A DNA stretch of 64,000 bases from JANYGM01 sp043764015 (lineage in GTDB: Bacteria > Bacteroidota > Bacteroidia > Cytophagales > Thermonemataceae): positions 1-64,000 of the forward strand of contig JAYUKY010000022.1 of NCBI GenBank assembly GCA_043764015.1. The letters run 5' to 3'. Shown here in pieces: positions 25,215 through 34,926 of this stretch. Made by a program: the position numbers and the translations under genes. The notes below the pieces were generated by a model. That model made no database searches. It was not told where the DNA came from and saw nothing but the letters and a program-made list of their open reading frames with translations. Within the stretch, counting starts at the first letter, position 1. Each line of letters starts with the position of its first letter.

Positions 25215-26225
25215 ATGCTTAAAACGGCAATAGTTATTTTAAATTTTAATGGCAAACATTTTTTAGAAAAGTTTTTGCCTTCTGTTGTTCAAAATAGCAC
25301 TAAAAATAGCATTTTCGTTGCTGATAATGCTTCAAATGATGATTCTTTGCAGTTTTTGAAAGAGAATTATCCACAAATAAAAACCATTATTTTGGATAAA
25401 AATTATGGTTTTGCAGAAGGTTATAATCTTGCTTTGGAGCAAGTGAAAGCAGATTTTTCACCAAAATACTATGTTTTACTTAATTCTGATGTAGAAGTTA
25501 CACCTAATTGGCTTGCACCACTAGAAAATCTGTTGGAAAATGACACAGAAATAGCCGCTTGTCAGCCTAAAATCCTTTCTTATCACCAAAAAACGCACTT
25601 TGAGTATGCAGGTGGCGCAGGTGGTTTTTTAGATAGGTTTGGGTTTGCGTTTTGTCGTGGGCGTATTTTTGATGCTTTGGAAGAAGATAAAGGGCAATAC
25701 AACGACACAAGGCAAGTTTTTTGGGCTACGGGTGCGTGTATGTTTGTGCGTGCCAGCGCATATCACGAGTTGGGCGGACTTGATGGGCATTTTTTTGCGC
25801 ACCAAGAGGAAATTGATTTGTGTTGGAGAATGCAAAACAACAATAAAAAAGTATTCTATTGCGCTGAAAGTACGGTTTTCCACGTTGGCGGTGGCACTTT
25901 GCACAAATCAAATCCTAAGAAAACCTACCTTAATTTTAGGAATAATTTGATACTTTTGCACAAAAATCTTCCAAACAATTTTCAGTCTTTTTTGTTGATT
26001 TATTTTAGGCTTATTTTAGATGGTCTGGCAATGGCAAATTTTTTGCTTAAAAGGCAATTTAGAGATGCTGGAGAAGTTTTTAAAGCACATTTTGGGTATT
26101 ATCATTATCTTATTTTTCATAAAAATAAAAACAATAAATCCCAAAATAAAAACACAAAATTATATCCTAAAAGCATTGTTTGGGCGTATTTTGTAAAGAA
26201 AACAAAGAAATTTAGTGATTTGTAG
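25215..26225 (+). CDS. GT2 family glycosyltransferase (rhamnosyltransferase-like)
   Basis: The 336-residue protein begins with the GT-A fold (TAIVILNFNGKHFLEKFLPS), has the sugar-nucleotide/metal region YYVLLNSDVEVTPNW at ~90-105, and the acceptor-side motif GGLDGHFFAHQEEIDLCWRMQ at ~185-205. The C-terminal region (RLILDGLAMANFLLKRQFRDAGEVFKAH) is typical of WbbL-like enzymes of Bacteroidota. It transfers a sugar, possibly rhamnose, to a cell-surface glycan. Start ATG at 25215 gives the domain at the N-terminus; a longer frame to 25170 adds only repeat-derived sequence. The C-terminus is Lys/Asn-rich. Confidence 0.88.
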   Translation: MLKTAIVILNFNGKHFLEKFLPSVVQNSTKNSIFVADNASNDDSLQFLKENYPQIKTIILDKNYGFAEGYNLALEQVKADFSPKYYVLLNSDVEVTPNWLAPLENLLENDTEIAACQPKILSYHQKTHFEYAGGAGGFLDRFGFAFCRGRIFDALEEDKGQYNDTRQVFWATGACMFVRASAYHELGGLDGHFFAHQEEIDLCWRMQNNNKKVFYCAESTVFHVGGGTLHKSNPKKTYLNFRNNLILLHKNLPNNFQSFLLIYFRLILDGLAMANFLLKRQFRDAGEVFKAHFGYYHYLIFHKNKNNKSQNKNTKLYPKSIVWAYFVKKTKKFSDL

Positions 26226-26234
26226 ATTTTTTTT

Positions 26235-26410
26235 ACGTAGGCGTTTGATTTATCAAAACGCTGTTTTGGGACAAAACAAATGGTAGAGAACAAACCACGC
26301 TGCAAAGTATTCTTTTTTGAAAAAGAAATTTCACGTGATTTGTTCTACGTAATTGTTCTATGTAATTTGTTTTGTCCCAAAATACCACTTGATAAATCAA
26401 GCGGCTACGC
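26235..26410. repeat. Imperfect inverted repeat, ~65-bp arms
   Basis: Arms at ~26235-26301 and ~26325-26410 share, in opposite orientation, CGTAG-CG--TTGATTTATCAA, then TTTTGGGACAAAACAAAT, then TAGA-ACAAA and CACG. The right arm has an extra copy of TTCTA-GTAAT. These look like two diverged copies of a dispersed repeat inserted head to head between the glycosyltransferase and NUDIX genes. No gene is present. Confidence 0.75.
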
Positions 26411-26474
26411 ATCTAGAATACAATTTATCAATGTCCTTATCTAGCTAAGAAAGATAAGAAATTTAACAGAAATT

Positions 26475-26981
26475 ATGATAGATAATAAAGAGGAATTTTT
26501 GACTGTTTTTGGCGGAAAATTGCGCACACGTGTTTGTGGTGTATGTACAGACGGAAATAAAATCTTGCTTGTCAAACATATTTCTATGAAAAACTCTGGA
26601 AAGCCTGATATTATTTCATTTTTTTATGCGCCTCCTGGTGGTGGAATGGAGCTTGGTGAAAATGCCATTGAGTGCCTAAAAAGAGAGTTTTTAGAAGAAA
26701 CAGGCTTGGAAATAACAGTAGGAAAAATGCTTTTCGTAAACGAATATTTATCTTTGCCTTTGCACGCCATAGAGATTTATTTTGATGTGAAAATAATAGG
26801 TGGAAAACTCACCACAGGCTACGACCCAGAACTCTCAAAAGACAACCAACTCATACAAGAAGTATTATTTTTGGATTATGACGAACTCCAAAAAATCCCC
26901 AAAATAGCATTACACGCTATGTTTCATCAACAAAAAACGCTCAAAGAACTCCAAAACATAACTGGATATTGTAAATTCTAA
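26475..26981 (+). CDS. NUDIX hydrolase
   Basis: The 168-residue protein carries a NUDIX box at about residues 55-77 (GGGMELGENAIECLKREFLEETGLEI), which binds metal and cleaves nucleoside diphosphates linked to another moiety. The N-terminal VCGVCTDGNKILLVKH is a typical first strand. Substrate cannot be told from sequence. It is soluble and cytoplasmic, with no operon partner. Confidence 0.88.
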   Translation: MIDNKEEFLTVFGGKLRTRVCGVCTDGNKILLVKHISMKNSGKPDIISFFYAPPGGGMELGENAIECLKREFLEETGLEITVGKMLFVNEYLSLPLHAIEIYFDVKIIGGKLTTGYDPELSKDNQLIQEVLFLDYDELQKIPKIALHAMFHQQKTLKELQNITGYCKF

Positions 26982-27023
26982 AACATAAACCACTAAAAAT
27001 TATTTTTTGTCCTTTATTTTTGG

Positions 27024-27031
27024 TATATTTG
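27024..27031 (+). promoter_or_regulatory. -7 box of the SNF2 gene
   Basis: TATATTTG fits TAnnTTTG, 49 bases before the ATG at 27081. The nearest upstream TTG (27007-27009) is at a shorter distance than usual (14 bases). Confidence 0.4.
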
Positions 27032-27080
27032 CGCAAATTAACAAAAGCCCAAATTTTAGATAAAGACAAATCAATACAGA

Positions 27081-30000
27081 ATGAGCAAATTTATTAGTTA
27101 TATCAATGCCAATGCCACAAAAACAATTATTAGTCGTGGGAAAGAGCTTTTTAAAGATAATCACGCCAAAATAATCACTATCAGCAAAACTACGGCACTT
27201 GTCAAGGTCAAAAAAAGTAGTGGAACGGGATTTTATGAAGTGGAAATTTCTGATATTGACCAACTTAACCCAGATAACATTGGTAGCTTCTGTAATTGCC
27301 CTTATGATGATTTTTGTAAGCACGAAGTAGCCGCTCTTCTGCTCCTAAACTCCCAAATCAACCTTCCTGCTGATAAAAAAGAAGTCGTTACAGTTGATAA
27401 CAACATACAGCTCAACGGTTTAAATAAAGAAACTGTCGTAAAACTGCCTTATTTGAGTGAATACGGCATTATGGGACATATCAACACAGACCATTACCGT
27501 AAAATCAAAATCATAGCAAGCAAGGCAAGTTATGCCATCAAACGTGGCATTAACCAAGATTTGACTGCCACAATGAAGAATAATGGTGAAAAATTTTCTC
27601 TCACTATCAGAAAAGAAAAAGATACAGTTTATTCTTATTGCAGTTGTGAAGATTATTCTGCTAACTTTTGTGAGCATAAAGCCGTTATTTTGCTTAATTT
27701 GCTCAAAGAAGATGGCGCAGATGCTTTTACTTTGATGCAAGATTGGACAGAAAGAAAGACTAAATTACTTGCTGAATATGGTTATTCTTTGAAAGATGAT
27801 TTGACTGGAAAATTCAAATTTGAACTAGAAAAAAACGACCTTGTTTTAAAAGTTGCCAACAAAAATATCCACAAAATAGGCTCTAATGCCTTTTTTGAGC
27901 AACTTTCTGGGCTTAGTAGTGGGCGCACAAAAACCAACTACAAAATTACTAATAAAACCGCCACGCCACAAAATGCCGCCTGTTATATTGTTCACTCCAA
28001 TAGCTATGATAGCGGAAAAGTTGTGCCTTTTTACCTTACGCCTGCGGTGGCGGACATAGGAAAAGCGGGCAAATTGTCCAAAGTACGTGTTTTGGAGGGT
28101 ATTCCTGATAATTATTACCTCACCAACAAGGTCGCTAATTATACAGATTATTTGGATATTTTTGATGAAACAGACAAAAGTTTGCATAAACTTCTCAAAA
28201 ACATCAAACAAACCAGCGTAAAGCGGTATTTAGCCGAAAAAGGCATCAATACGGACACAGGACGCTATATTTTGGGAAATAGTCTGCAAGATTACCAGCC
28301 TATTGATGTGGCGTATATCAAGGAATATATTTACTCACTTTTGAGGAGATTTATTGCTCAAATAGGTGAAAAACCGCTTTTTTTCAATGAACATAGCAGT
28401 TTTAATCTCGTCAAAATTTATCCTTATTTGCAGCCAAATTTCGCTTTTACGTGGCAAGATGCAACCAATGATTATTTATTTGAGGCGAAAGTAATGACTG
28501 GAGATGAGCAGTTTAAGCTCACAAATGTTGTTTTTCAGAATGATTATATGGTGCTTGCTGATGCAAAACTTTATCCTATTCGTAATGAAAAAGATTGTCA
28601 GGCTATCAATTTTGCGCTTTCATATCCGCATATACGCATCACAGAGGGACAAAAAGAGGCTTTTGTGAAAAATATTTTACTTCCACTTATCAAAAATTAT
28701 CAGGTTGTAACAAAACCTTTGATTACTATTTTTGATTTGAATAGTGACGAAAAACCATCTGCAAAACTATTTTTGGAGGAAGATGGCGACCTTTTGAAAC
28801 TTACGCCACTTTTTGAATATCAAGACTATCAAGTAAGTGTTTCTGATACAGAGGAGCTGATTTTTGAGGAAAATGGAGAATTTTTTAGGATAAAAAGAAA
28901 CATTGATTTTGAGCAAGAAATGCACGAATTAGTGGAAAAATCTAACGAAAATTTTGTGGAAGATAATGGTAGTTTTTATTTAGTATCTTCTGATGTAATG
29001 AAAAATAATTGGATGTTGGATTCTTTTGAGATCTTCAGAGAAAAAGGCTTTGAAATTTTGGGTTTTAATACGCTTAAACAGTTCAAATACAACCAATTTA
29101 AGCCTAAATTTGAAATGAAAGCAGGCTCTGGAATTGATTGGTTTGATTTGAAAATTCAGATTAGTTTTGGCGAACAACTTGTAAATCTCAAAGATGTACG
29201 CAAATCACTACTTAATAACGAACATTTTGTGCGTTTGGGTGATGGTACGCTGGGTATTTTGCCGCAGGAATGGATAGAAAAATACGCCACAATCTTCAAA
29301 TTGGGGTCTATTGACAAAAATAATATCAAACTTTCTAAAATACATTTTTCTCTTTTGGACACGCTTCACGCAGAAATTGACAACGTCAAGTTAGTGAAGG
29401 AGTTAGAAGATAAAAAAGAAAAATTGCTGAATTTTGACAAAATCAAAAAACACAAAGTTCCGAAAGAAATTACGGCTACTTTGCGTGATTATCAGGTTTC
29501 TGGGTACCAGTGGCTGTGTTTTTTGGACGAATTTGGTTGGGGTGGTTGCCTTGCTGATGATATGGGACTAGGAAAAACCTTGCAAATGCTTACTTTTTTG
29601 CAAAAACAGGCAAATCTTTATCCAAATAAAACAAACCTCGTGGTTGTGCCTACGAGCCTTATTTTCAACTGGGCAAATGAAATTCAGAAATTTGCGCCAA
29701 AACTAAAATATTTGGTTCACTACGGAAATAACCGCTCAAAAGAGCCAGAAAAGGCTTTTGAAGGCTATAATTTGGTAATTTCTACGTATGGAAATATTTT
29801 GAATGATGTAGAAAGATTGCAAAGTTTTAACTTTCATTATGTCGTACTTGATGAGGCGCAAGCTATCAAAAATGTTACTTCACAGCGTTATAAGGCGGTT
29901 TTATTGCTAAAATCTTACAACAAACTCGTGATGACAGGAACGCCTATTGAAAACAATGTTTCTGAACTTTTTGCACAAATGAATTTTTCTAATAATGGTA

Positions 30001-30866
30001 TCTTGGGGAGTTATGAGTTTTTTAAGTCAGAATACGGCAACGAAATTGACAAATATGGCAATGAAGAACGTGTTAGGGAGCTTAAAAAGATAGTTTATCC
30101 ATTTATTTTGAGGAGAACTAAAAAACAAGTTGCCAAAGATTTACCAGAAAAAACAGAAACTATTTTATATTGTGAAATGGGTAGCAAGCAACGTAAGGTT
30201 TATGATGCTTTCAAGAACAAATACCGCAATATGATTATGGGCGAAATTGACGAAAAAGGCATTGCAGGCGCACAAATGATGGTTTTGGAGGGACTTATGA
30301 AACTTCGCCAAATCTGTGATTCTCCTGCCATTTTGAACGAAAAAGAGAAATACCCAGAAGAGTCTGTAAAGCTAGAAGAAATTATGGAACACGTCTTAGA
30401 AGTGGCTTCTAAGCATAAAATTTTGATATTTTCACAGTTTTTGGGAATGTTGGATTTGATAAAACAACGACTTATCAACCATAAAATCCATTACCAATAC
30501 CTGGACGGACAAACGAAAGACCGCCAAGAAACTGTACACCAATTCCAAGAAAATGATGATGTACGTGTATTTTTGATGAGTTTGAAGGCTGGTGGCGTGG
30601 GGCTTAACCTAACGGCGGCAGAATATGTGTTTTTGGTTGATCCTTGGTGGAATCCTGCTGTTGAGGCGCAGGCAATTGACCGTACACACCGCATAGGACA
30701 GAAAAACAATGTTTTTGCTTATAAAATGATTTGCAAAGATACCATTGAAGAGAAAATCCTAAAACTCCAAGAGAAAAAGAAAACTTTAGCAGATGATTTG
30801 ATAAGCACAGACGTAAACGTCCTTAAAAAGCTCACCAGAGATGATATAAAAGACCTTTTTAGCTAA
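27081..30866 (+). CDS. SWIM zinc-finger SNF2/Rad54-family ATPase
   Basis: The 1261-residue protein has two SWIM-type zinc fingers near the N-terminus (CNCPYDDFCKHEVA at ~72-85 and CSCEDYSANFCEHKA at ~190-205). A long beta-rich region follows, then a SNF2 motor at ~800-1250: Walker A DDMGLGKTLQML, DEAQ box VVLDEAQAIKN, MTGTPIENN, and helicase-C motifs LMSLKAGGVGLNLT and AIDRTHRIGQ. It is an ATP-driven DNA translocase, likely remodelling protein-DNA complexes or acting in repair or transcription recycling. It is monocistronic, with a terminator directly after it. Confidence 0.88.
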   Translation: MSKFISYINANATKTIISRGKELFKDNHAKIITISKTTALVKVKKSSGTGFYEVEISDIDQLNPDNIGSFCNCPYDDFCKHEVAALLLLNSQINLPADKKEVVTVDNNIQLNGLNKETVVKLPYLSEYGIMGHINTDHYRKIKIIASKASYAIKRGINQDLTATMKNNGEKFSLTIRKEKDTVYSYCSCEDYSANFCEHKAVILLNLLKEDGADAFTLMQDWTERKTKLLAEYGYSLKDDLTGKFKFELEKNDLVLKVANKNIHKIGSNAFFEQLSGLSSGRTKTNYKITNKTATPQNAACYIVHSNSYDSGKVVPFYLTPAVADIGKAGKLSKVRVLEGIPDNYYLTNKVANYTDYLDIFDETDKSLHKLLKNIKQTSVKRYLAEKGINTDTGRYILGNSLQDYQPIDVAYIKEYIYSLLRRFIAQIGEKPLFFNEHSSFNLVKIYPYLQPNFAFTWQDATNDYLFEAKVMTGDEQFKLTNVVFQNDYMVLADAKLYPIRNEKDCQAINFALSYPHIRITEGQKEAFVKNILLPLIKNYQVVTKPLITIFDLNSDEKPSAKLFLEEDGDLLKLTPLFEYQDYQVSVSDTEELIFEENGEFFRIKRNIDFEQEMHELVEKSNENFVEDNGSFYLVSSDVMKNNWMLDSFEIFREKGFEILGFNTLKQFKYNQFKPKFEMKAGSGIDWFDLKIQISFGEQLVNLKDVRKSLLNNEHFVRLGDGTLGILPQEWIEKYATIFKLGSIDKNNIKLSKIHFSLLDTLHAEIDNVKLVKELEDKKEKLLNFDKIKKHKVPKEITATLRDYQVSGYQWLCFLDEFGWGGCLADDMGLGKTLQMLTFLQKQANLYPNKTNLVVVPTSLIFNWANEIQKFAPKLKYLVHYGNNRSKEPEKAFEGYNLVISTYGNILNDVERLQSFNFHYVVLDEAQAIKNVTSQRYKAVLLLKSYNKLVMTGTPIENNVSELFAQMNFSNNGILGSYEFFKSEYGNEIDKYGNEERVRELKKIVYPFILRRTKKQVAKDLPEKTETILYCEMGSKQRKVYDAFKNKYRNMIMGEIDEKGIAGAQMMVLEGLMKLRQICDSPAILNEKEKYPEESVKLEEIMEHVLEVASKHKILIFSQFLGMLDLIKQRLINHKIHYQYLDGQTKDRQETVHQFQENDDVRVFLMSLKAGGVGLNLTAAEYVFLVDPWWNPAVEAQAIDRTHRIGQKNNVFAYKMICKDTIEEKILKLQEKKKTLADDLISTDVNVLKKLTRDDIKDLFS

Positions 30867-30877
30867 CAGATAATAAC

Positions 30878-30911
30878 AAAAGCCTTTCAAAAGTGATTTT
30901 GAAAGGCTTTT
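30878..30911. terminator. Terminator between SNF2 gene and toxin-antitoxin pair
   Basis: A 15-bp perfect stem (30878-30892 with 30897-30911) with loop GTGA and T/A tails; it can serve both convergent units. Confidence 0.85.
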
Positions 30912-31241
30912 TTATTCTTGGTAATCTGTGAGAAGGTCGTCAAGTTCATCTTCAGAAATATTATCTTTTTCTCCTTTGCTGTAAATAGAAAGCAAATAAG
31001 CGGTTTCATCAATGATTTTTATGTAGGTAATTACTCTTGCACCACCTGATTTGCCTTTGTTTTTGGAGGAAATAGCCAAACGAATTTTATAAACATTAAG
31101 GCGCAAAAGTATTCCCATTGCAGGATTTTCCTCTAATTTATCAAATAATTCTTCCAACTCACTATCCAAAGAAGCGTATTTTTTGGATAACTTTTTAAGT
31201 TCTTTTTTGAATTTTGCTGATGCAATTATTTTATAACTCAT
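30912..31241 (-). CDS. RelE/ParE-like toxin
   Basis: The 109-residue protein begins YKIIASAKFKKELKKLSKKYASLDSELEELFDKLEENP and continues VYKIRLAISSKNKGKSGGARVITYI, the pattern of the RelE/ParE toxin fold (helical hairpin, then a beta sheet with basic residues). RelE-type toxins cleave mRNA at the ribosome or, as ParE, act on gyrase; which applies cannot be told. Its start overlaps the end of the upstream antitoxin-like gene by 11 bases, typical of a translationally coupled TA pair. Confidence 0.83.
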   Translation of the reverse strand: MSYKIIASAKFKKELKKLSKKYASLDSELEELFDKLEENPAMGILLRLNVYKIRLAISSKNKGKSGGARVITYIKIIDETAYLLSIYSKGEKDNISEDELDDLLTDYQE

Positions 31242-31530
31242 TGCGCTCCTCCTCCATTTCTTCTCTTAGTTCTTTTAAAAATTCTCGTGCTGGTGTGCCT
31301 TTCATTTTGCCTTGTTTTATCAAAATCATTTCTTCAAATCCTTCTCTGACATTAGCTAAAATTTCTTCTTTGTCGTCATTTTCGTCAAGGTCGTTTTCAA
31401 CATCTTTCATTAGCTCGTTGATGAGGTCTAGCTCGTCTGTTTCTATTTTTTCTGCATATTTGAAGCTTTGCGCTAGTTGCAAAAGCTCGTCATAATGGCT
31501 GTTTTCTGTATAAATGGTTACGTATCTCAT
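31231..31530 (-). CDS. Antitoxin of the RelE-like pair
   Basis: The 99-residue acidic protein (many Glu/Asp: NELMKDVENDLDENDDKEEI) is encoded just upstream of the RelE-like toxin and overlaps it by 11 bases. The N-terminus (MRYVTIYTENSHYDELLQLAQSF) may form a short strand and helix; a classic DNA-binding motif is not obvious. The C-terminal half (FLKELREEMEEERNEL) is a charged helix that could wrap the toxin. The antitoxin call rests on position, overlap, size and charge. Confidence 0.75.
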   Translation of the reverse strand: MRYVTIYTENSHYDELLQLAQSFKYAEKIETDELDLINELMKDVENDLDENDDKEEILANVREGFEEMILIKQGKMKGTPAREFLKELREEMEEERNEL

Positions 31531-31610
31531 AATAATTGTTGTTTAGAAATGGTCAATCAAAAATACAAAGAATAATAAACATTTCCAAATATTATCTTTT
31601 TCTCCTTTTT

Positions 31611-31641
31611 TTTGATTTTTTAATAAAAAAATGTATTTTTG
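31611..31641 (+). promoter_or_regulatory. Promoter of the 197-residue helical protein
   Basis: TTTG (31611-31614), 19 bases, TATTTTTG (31634-31641): a near-ideal Bacteroidota promoter. It lies inside the longest frame and so supports the start at 31695. Confidence 0.7.
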
Positions 31642-31694
31642 GGAATATTTATAACAAAATTTCCTTAAGAATAATAACTTTCAAAAGCAGAATA

Positions 31695-32288
31695 ATGAAT
31701 CAAGCTGACCTTCTTTTTTTCCAAGAAAAAATCACGCAAGTACGCTACGAACTAGCCTCTTATTTAGATGAACGCAAAATAATGCTTACATCAGAACAAC
31801 TTTTTGAGATGATGACTGCTGCACCTGTCGCAATGGCTATTGCTCTTGATGGAAAAGTAGATACATTGGAGCAAAGTGTCCTAGAACATACCGCTAACTT
31901 TGCCCACCGCTACGTAGATGAGCAAACCAGCACAGAAACGCAAGACCTTATAGCGGCACTTACTAGCCCAGATGATGCCGTTAGTTACCGTGAATTTCCC
32001 AAAGTATTGGAAGGTGAGCTGAAATTTATTGCAGAAAATTTTGCTAATTGGAAAATGCCGTTGCTTTTGGGTTTGAAAACCTTTTTGGAGCTTGATGAAG
32101 TGGTAAAAAAATACAACCCTTTCCTAAAAAGCCTCAAAGCAGCTCTTATTGAGAATATGTACACCGTTATGCTCAAAAATTTTGGTGATGACGAAGTAGA
32201 AAAAGTGCATTTGAAAGAAATTTTAGACAAACTTGGCATCAATTTGGAACAAGAAAAAATAGATAAAATTATAGCATCTCTTTCATAG
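31695..32288 (+). CDS. Helical protein of unknown function, possibly TerB-like
   Basis: From the ATG at 31695 the protein is 197 residues, soluble and almost entirely helical. The phrase MAIALDGKVDTLEQSVLEH around residue 48-66 and FGDDEVEKVHLKEILDKLGI near 170-190 are reminiscent of TerB-like domains (ADGxVxxxE), but I cannot confirm the family. The frame can be extended to 31536, but a strong promoter match at 31611-31641 lies in that extension. It has a dedicated terminator. Confidence 0.6.
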   Translation: MNQADLLFFQEKITQVRYELASYLDERKIMLTSEQLFEMMTAAPVAMAIALDGKVDTLEQSVLEHTANFAHRYVDEQTSTETQDLIAALTSPDDAVSYREFPKVLEGELKFIAENFANWKMPLLLGLKTFLELDEVVKKYNPFLKSLKAALIENMYTVMLKNFGDDEVEKVHLKEILDKLGINLEQEKIDKIIASLS

Positions 32289-32319
32289 AATAGAAATTTT
32301 TAAAGAAAATAACTATTAA

Positions 32320-32352
32320 AAAAAGCCTTTCCAAACTTTGGAGAGGCTTTTT
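32320..32352. terminator. Terminator between convergent genes
   Basis: A near-perfect 14-bp stem (32320-32333 with 32339-32352, one mismatch) with a GC centre and A/T tails. Confidence 0.8.
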
Positions 32353-32357
32353 GTTGT

Positions 32358-34331
32358 TTAATACAAAATAGAAATAGAACCTTTGTATTTTTTCTGATTA
32401 TAATCTAGATAATAGTAGTATAAACCAGCAGGAAAACTTTTTGCTTCCCATCTAAAATCTTTATTTGAGGTTTCGTAGATACGTTTCCCCCAACGGTTAT
32501 AAACTATAAAATTGCGAAAATTATATACACAATTATCTTTTGGAAGATTATCTAAAGCATAATAGGCATTTTTTGTATCTCCATTGGGTGTAAATACATT
32601 ATAAGGCACAAACGCATCAATATTTACTTTTATATCTTTTATTCTTATCTTTACTTCTAAGCTATCACGCAAAGCAAAGCAACTATTGCCGCTTTCTCTT
32701 AATACAAACTTAAATTTAAGTGTATCAGCTTGTCCATTGGTGGTGATATTATTACAATTAGCTTTTATTTTGAACTGTGCTGTTGCTGTTCCTTTGCCTG
32801 CCATACTCGTAAATGTTGCGCCATAAGGAACAAAATCAAAACCTGCTCCTTCTGCAGAAAAGCTAATACTATCATTATCAATATCTATCCCCCTAAAATC
32901 AATAAGCAAACTATCCCCTACCAAAACATCACCAATGAGTGTAGTAGCATTAAAATTAGTTGTATTACTGGCAATACTAATGGAAGGTTTTGTATTTATT
33001 TTGCCTCTTACATTAAGTACGGCACGTTGCCTAGCTATTCCTACATTTGGGCAACCGTTATCTCGCACTTCTACATCAAAAATAAAGCGTCCTGTTGGGC
33101 TAGTATTGACTTTACATTTATTCCAACAAACAGTAACAACATTATTAGAAATACCAGAAGCTCCGAGATTTACTGTATTGGCACTAATAGCATAATCCGC
33201 ACTTGTAAAAGGCTCGCTACCTGTTGCAGGAATAAGCTTTATCTGACTAATAATATCATTAGGGCTATCTTGAATATTGAGAGAAAAACACAAACGGTCA
33301 TTTGCTTGCAAATCAATAATCATATCATTACCAACGACATACGGTTGATTTTGTGGCGTGTTCAACGTAAGTGTTGGAGATTGATTATTAGGGCAAAGTT
33401 TTACCAAAAACTGAAAATCTCTTCTAATTTCACCTATTTTTACGCCGCCTCTAAACTCCTCACATTTTACAGAAAAAACAAAAAGCCCTTGCTCTCTAGG
33501 ATTAACCGTAAGCACACCCGTATTTGGGTCAATGGTAAGTTGCCCTCCTGGTACATTACTTAAAATGGGCGAGGTAGCACTATATCCAGCTAAAAAATTG
33601 ACAGTAGGAACAAAATTAGCATAACTTGCAGGCGGTATTAGTTGGCTACCATCAGGTGCGTTCCCTTCAAAGGGTTTGGGTGTAGTTTGTGAGGCAATAG
33701 TCGCATCAAAAGGTGTAGTAAGTGAATATCTAAGTTCATCACCATCAGCATCTGTACCTCCAAAATTTACACTAACAAGCTGATTAACACAAAGATAATC
33801 ACCAGGAGGAATACCTAAGTTTGGCGCACTATTACGGAAAATACTACCGTTTTGTCTTGTTGCAGGAAATTCCGAATAAAAAGCGTTGGAAATCTGACCA
33901 GGGCTATTTATGTTGGTAATAACATTATTACGGCAACATCTTTCCCAAACCATAAAATAACCACCTGAAGACGTATAAAGAGCAGGATTTAGTTGTACTT
34001 CTCTGCCATATACAATGATACGAGTAGAAAGTGAGCCAGTTTGACAAACATCACCCAAATAAGCTATGTTTTGTTGCGTTTCTTTTGTAAGTGTAAAATA
34101 ATCAACTCTTTGACGAGTAGATTTATTGTAAATTCCAACATTGATACTTTGGTCTTCTGCTGCAGGCGTGCCATTGATGTTATCAAAATAGAGATTTAAG
34201 ATAATTTTGTAGCTTTCTCCTACACCACCTGCAAGGTACACAAGGCGCACTTCACCGCCTACAATATGCGTGGCCTGGCTTGTAACAGAGAAAAATAAAA
34301 TAAAAAGTAATAGTAATCTTAGGGTTTTCAT
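32358..34331 (-). CDS. Gliding-motility-type secreted protein, T9SS type B sorting domain
   Basis: The 657-residue protein has a signal peptide (MKTLRLLLLFILFFSVTSQA) followed by THIVGGEVRLVYL, a start seen in many large gliding-associated surface proteins. Beta-sandwich domains follow, and the last ~85 residues (YNVFTPNGDTKN...FIVYNRWGKRIYE...PAGLYYYYLDY...YKGSISIL) match the gliding motility-associated C-terminal (type B) sorting domain. The product should be exported by the type IX secretion system and attached to the cell surface. It stands alone, with the terminator at 32320. Confidence 0.87.
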   Translation of the reverse strand: MKTLRLLLLFILFFSVTSQATHIVGGEVRLVYLAGGVGESYKIILNLYFDNINGTPAAEDQSINVGIYNKSTRQRVDYFTLTKETQQNIAYLGDVCQTGSLSTRIIVYGREVQLNPALYTSSGGYFMVWERCCRNNVITNINSPGQISNAFYSEFPATRQNGSIFRNSAPNLGIPPGDYLCVNQLVSVNFGGTDADGDELRYSLTTPFDATIASQTTPKPFEGNAPDGSQLIPPASYANFVPTVNFLAGYSATSPILSNVPGGQLTIDPNTGVLTVNPREQGLFVFSVKCEEFRGGVKIGEIRRDFQFLVKLCPNNQSPTLTLNTPQNQPYVVGNDMIIDLQANDRLCFSLNIQDSPNDIISQIKLIPATGSEPFTSADYAISANTVNLGASGISNNVVTVCWNKCKVNTSPTGRFIFDVEVRDNGCPNVGIARQRAVLNVRGKINTKPSISIASNTTNFNATTLIGDVLVGDSLLIDFRGIDIDNDSISFSAEGAGFDFVPYGATFTSMAGKGTATAQFKIKANCNNITTNGQADTLKFKFVLRESGNSCFALRDSLEVKIRIKDIKVNIDAFVPYNVFTPNGDTKNAYYALDNLPKDNCVYNFRNFIVYNRWGKRIYETSNKDFRWEAKSFPAGLYYYYLDYNQKKYKGSISILY

Positions 34332-34377
34332 TGTTTTTATATTGATGTTGTTAAATATTTAGTTTGGCTTAGTCTTA

Positions 34378-34860
34378 TCAAAAACCAAACCAAACTAAGG
34401 CTTCTTCATCAGAATTTAAAACTTTTATATTCATATTACTGACTGATTTGGCGGCACTCATTAGGTACTGTATTCCTAGTTTTGCTGCTATACTGCGTGA
34501 TGGCAAAACGGCAACTTGTAATTCTGCACTAACTTCTTTTTTGAGGCGTGGAAGCCATTTTATGACAAACCAAGCTCTGGATTCTATGCTTGCTCTGCCC
34601 ATTGAGCGTTGGTCTATGATAATATTTTTGTTCTGCTTTTTGATTACTTCTTCCAAAAGGACTTCCCAACATTCCTTGTAATCTTCCTTTGCAATGTCGT
34701 TGATAAGCCTGATAGTAAGAAGTTCGTATTTGGGATTATGCGAAATTTGCACAAAACTACGCTCATAAAGCATTTCTATAACATTTTCAGAATTATTCTG
34801 ACTATTGTTTTTTTGGTAATTATTGAGGTGGTCGTCCTCGTCGTCAAAATTATTGTTCAT
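34378..34860 (-). CDS. STAS/SpoIIAA-like domain protein
   Basis: The 160-residue protein has an acidic, Asn-rich N-terminus (residues 1-28) and then a domain of ~125 residues with alternating strands and helices: YELLTIRLINDIAKEDYKECWEVLLE, NIIIDQRSMGRAS, WFVIKWLPRL, LQVAVLPS, and a final strand NIKVLNSDEEALVWF. This order resembles the SpoIIAA/STAS-like fold found near histidine kinases and SpoIIE phosphatases in Bacteroidota. It may take part in partner switching. The fold call is by pattern, not by a diagnostic motif. Confidence 0.55.
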   Translation of the reverse strand: MNNNFDDEDDHLNNYQKNNSQNNSENVIEMLYERSFVQISHNPKYELLTIRLINDIAKEDYKECWEVLLEEVIKKQNKNIIIDQRSMGRASIESRAWFVIKWLPRLKKEVSAELQVAVLPSRSIAAKLGIQYLMSAAKSVSNMNIKVLNSDEEALVWFGF

Positions 34861-34926
34861 AAATTTATTTGTTTAAATGATTTTAAATAAGCTATTCGTA
34901 AATTTAAAAGCAATATACAAATATTT

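Noticed and set aside
31536..31694. 53-residue extension of the helical protein
   Set aside because: The extension overlaps a near-ideal promoter and has AT-driven, low-quality coding sequence.
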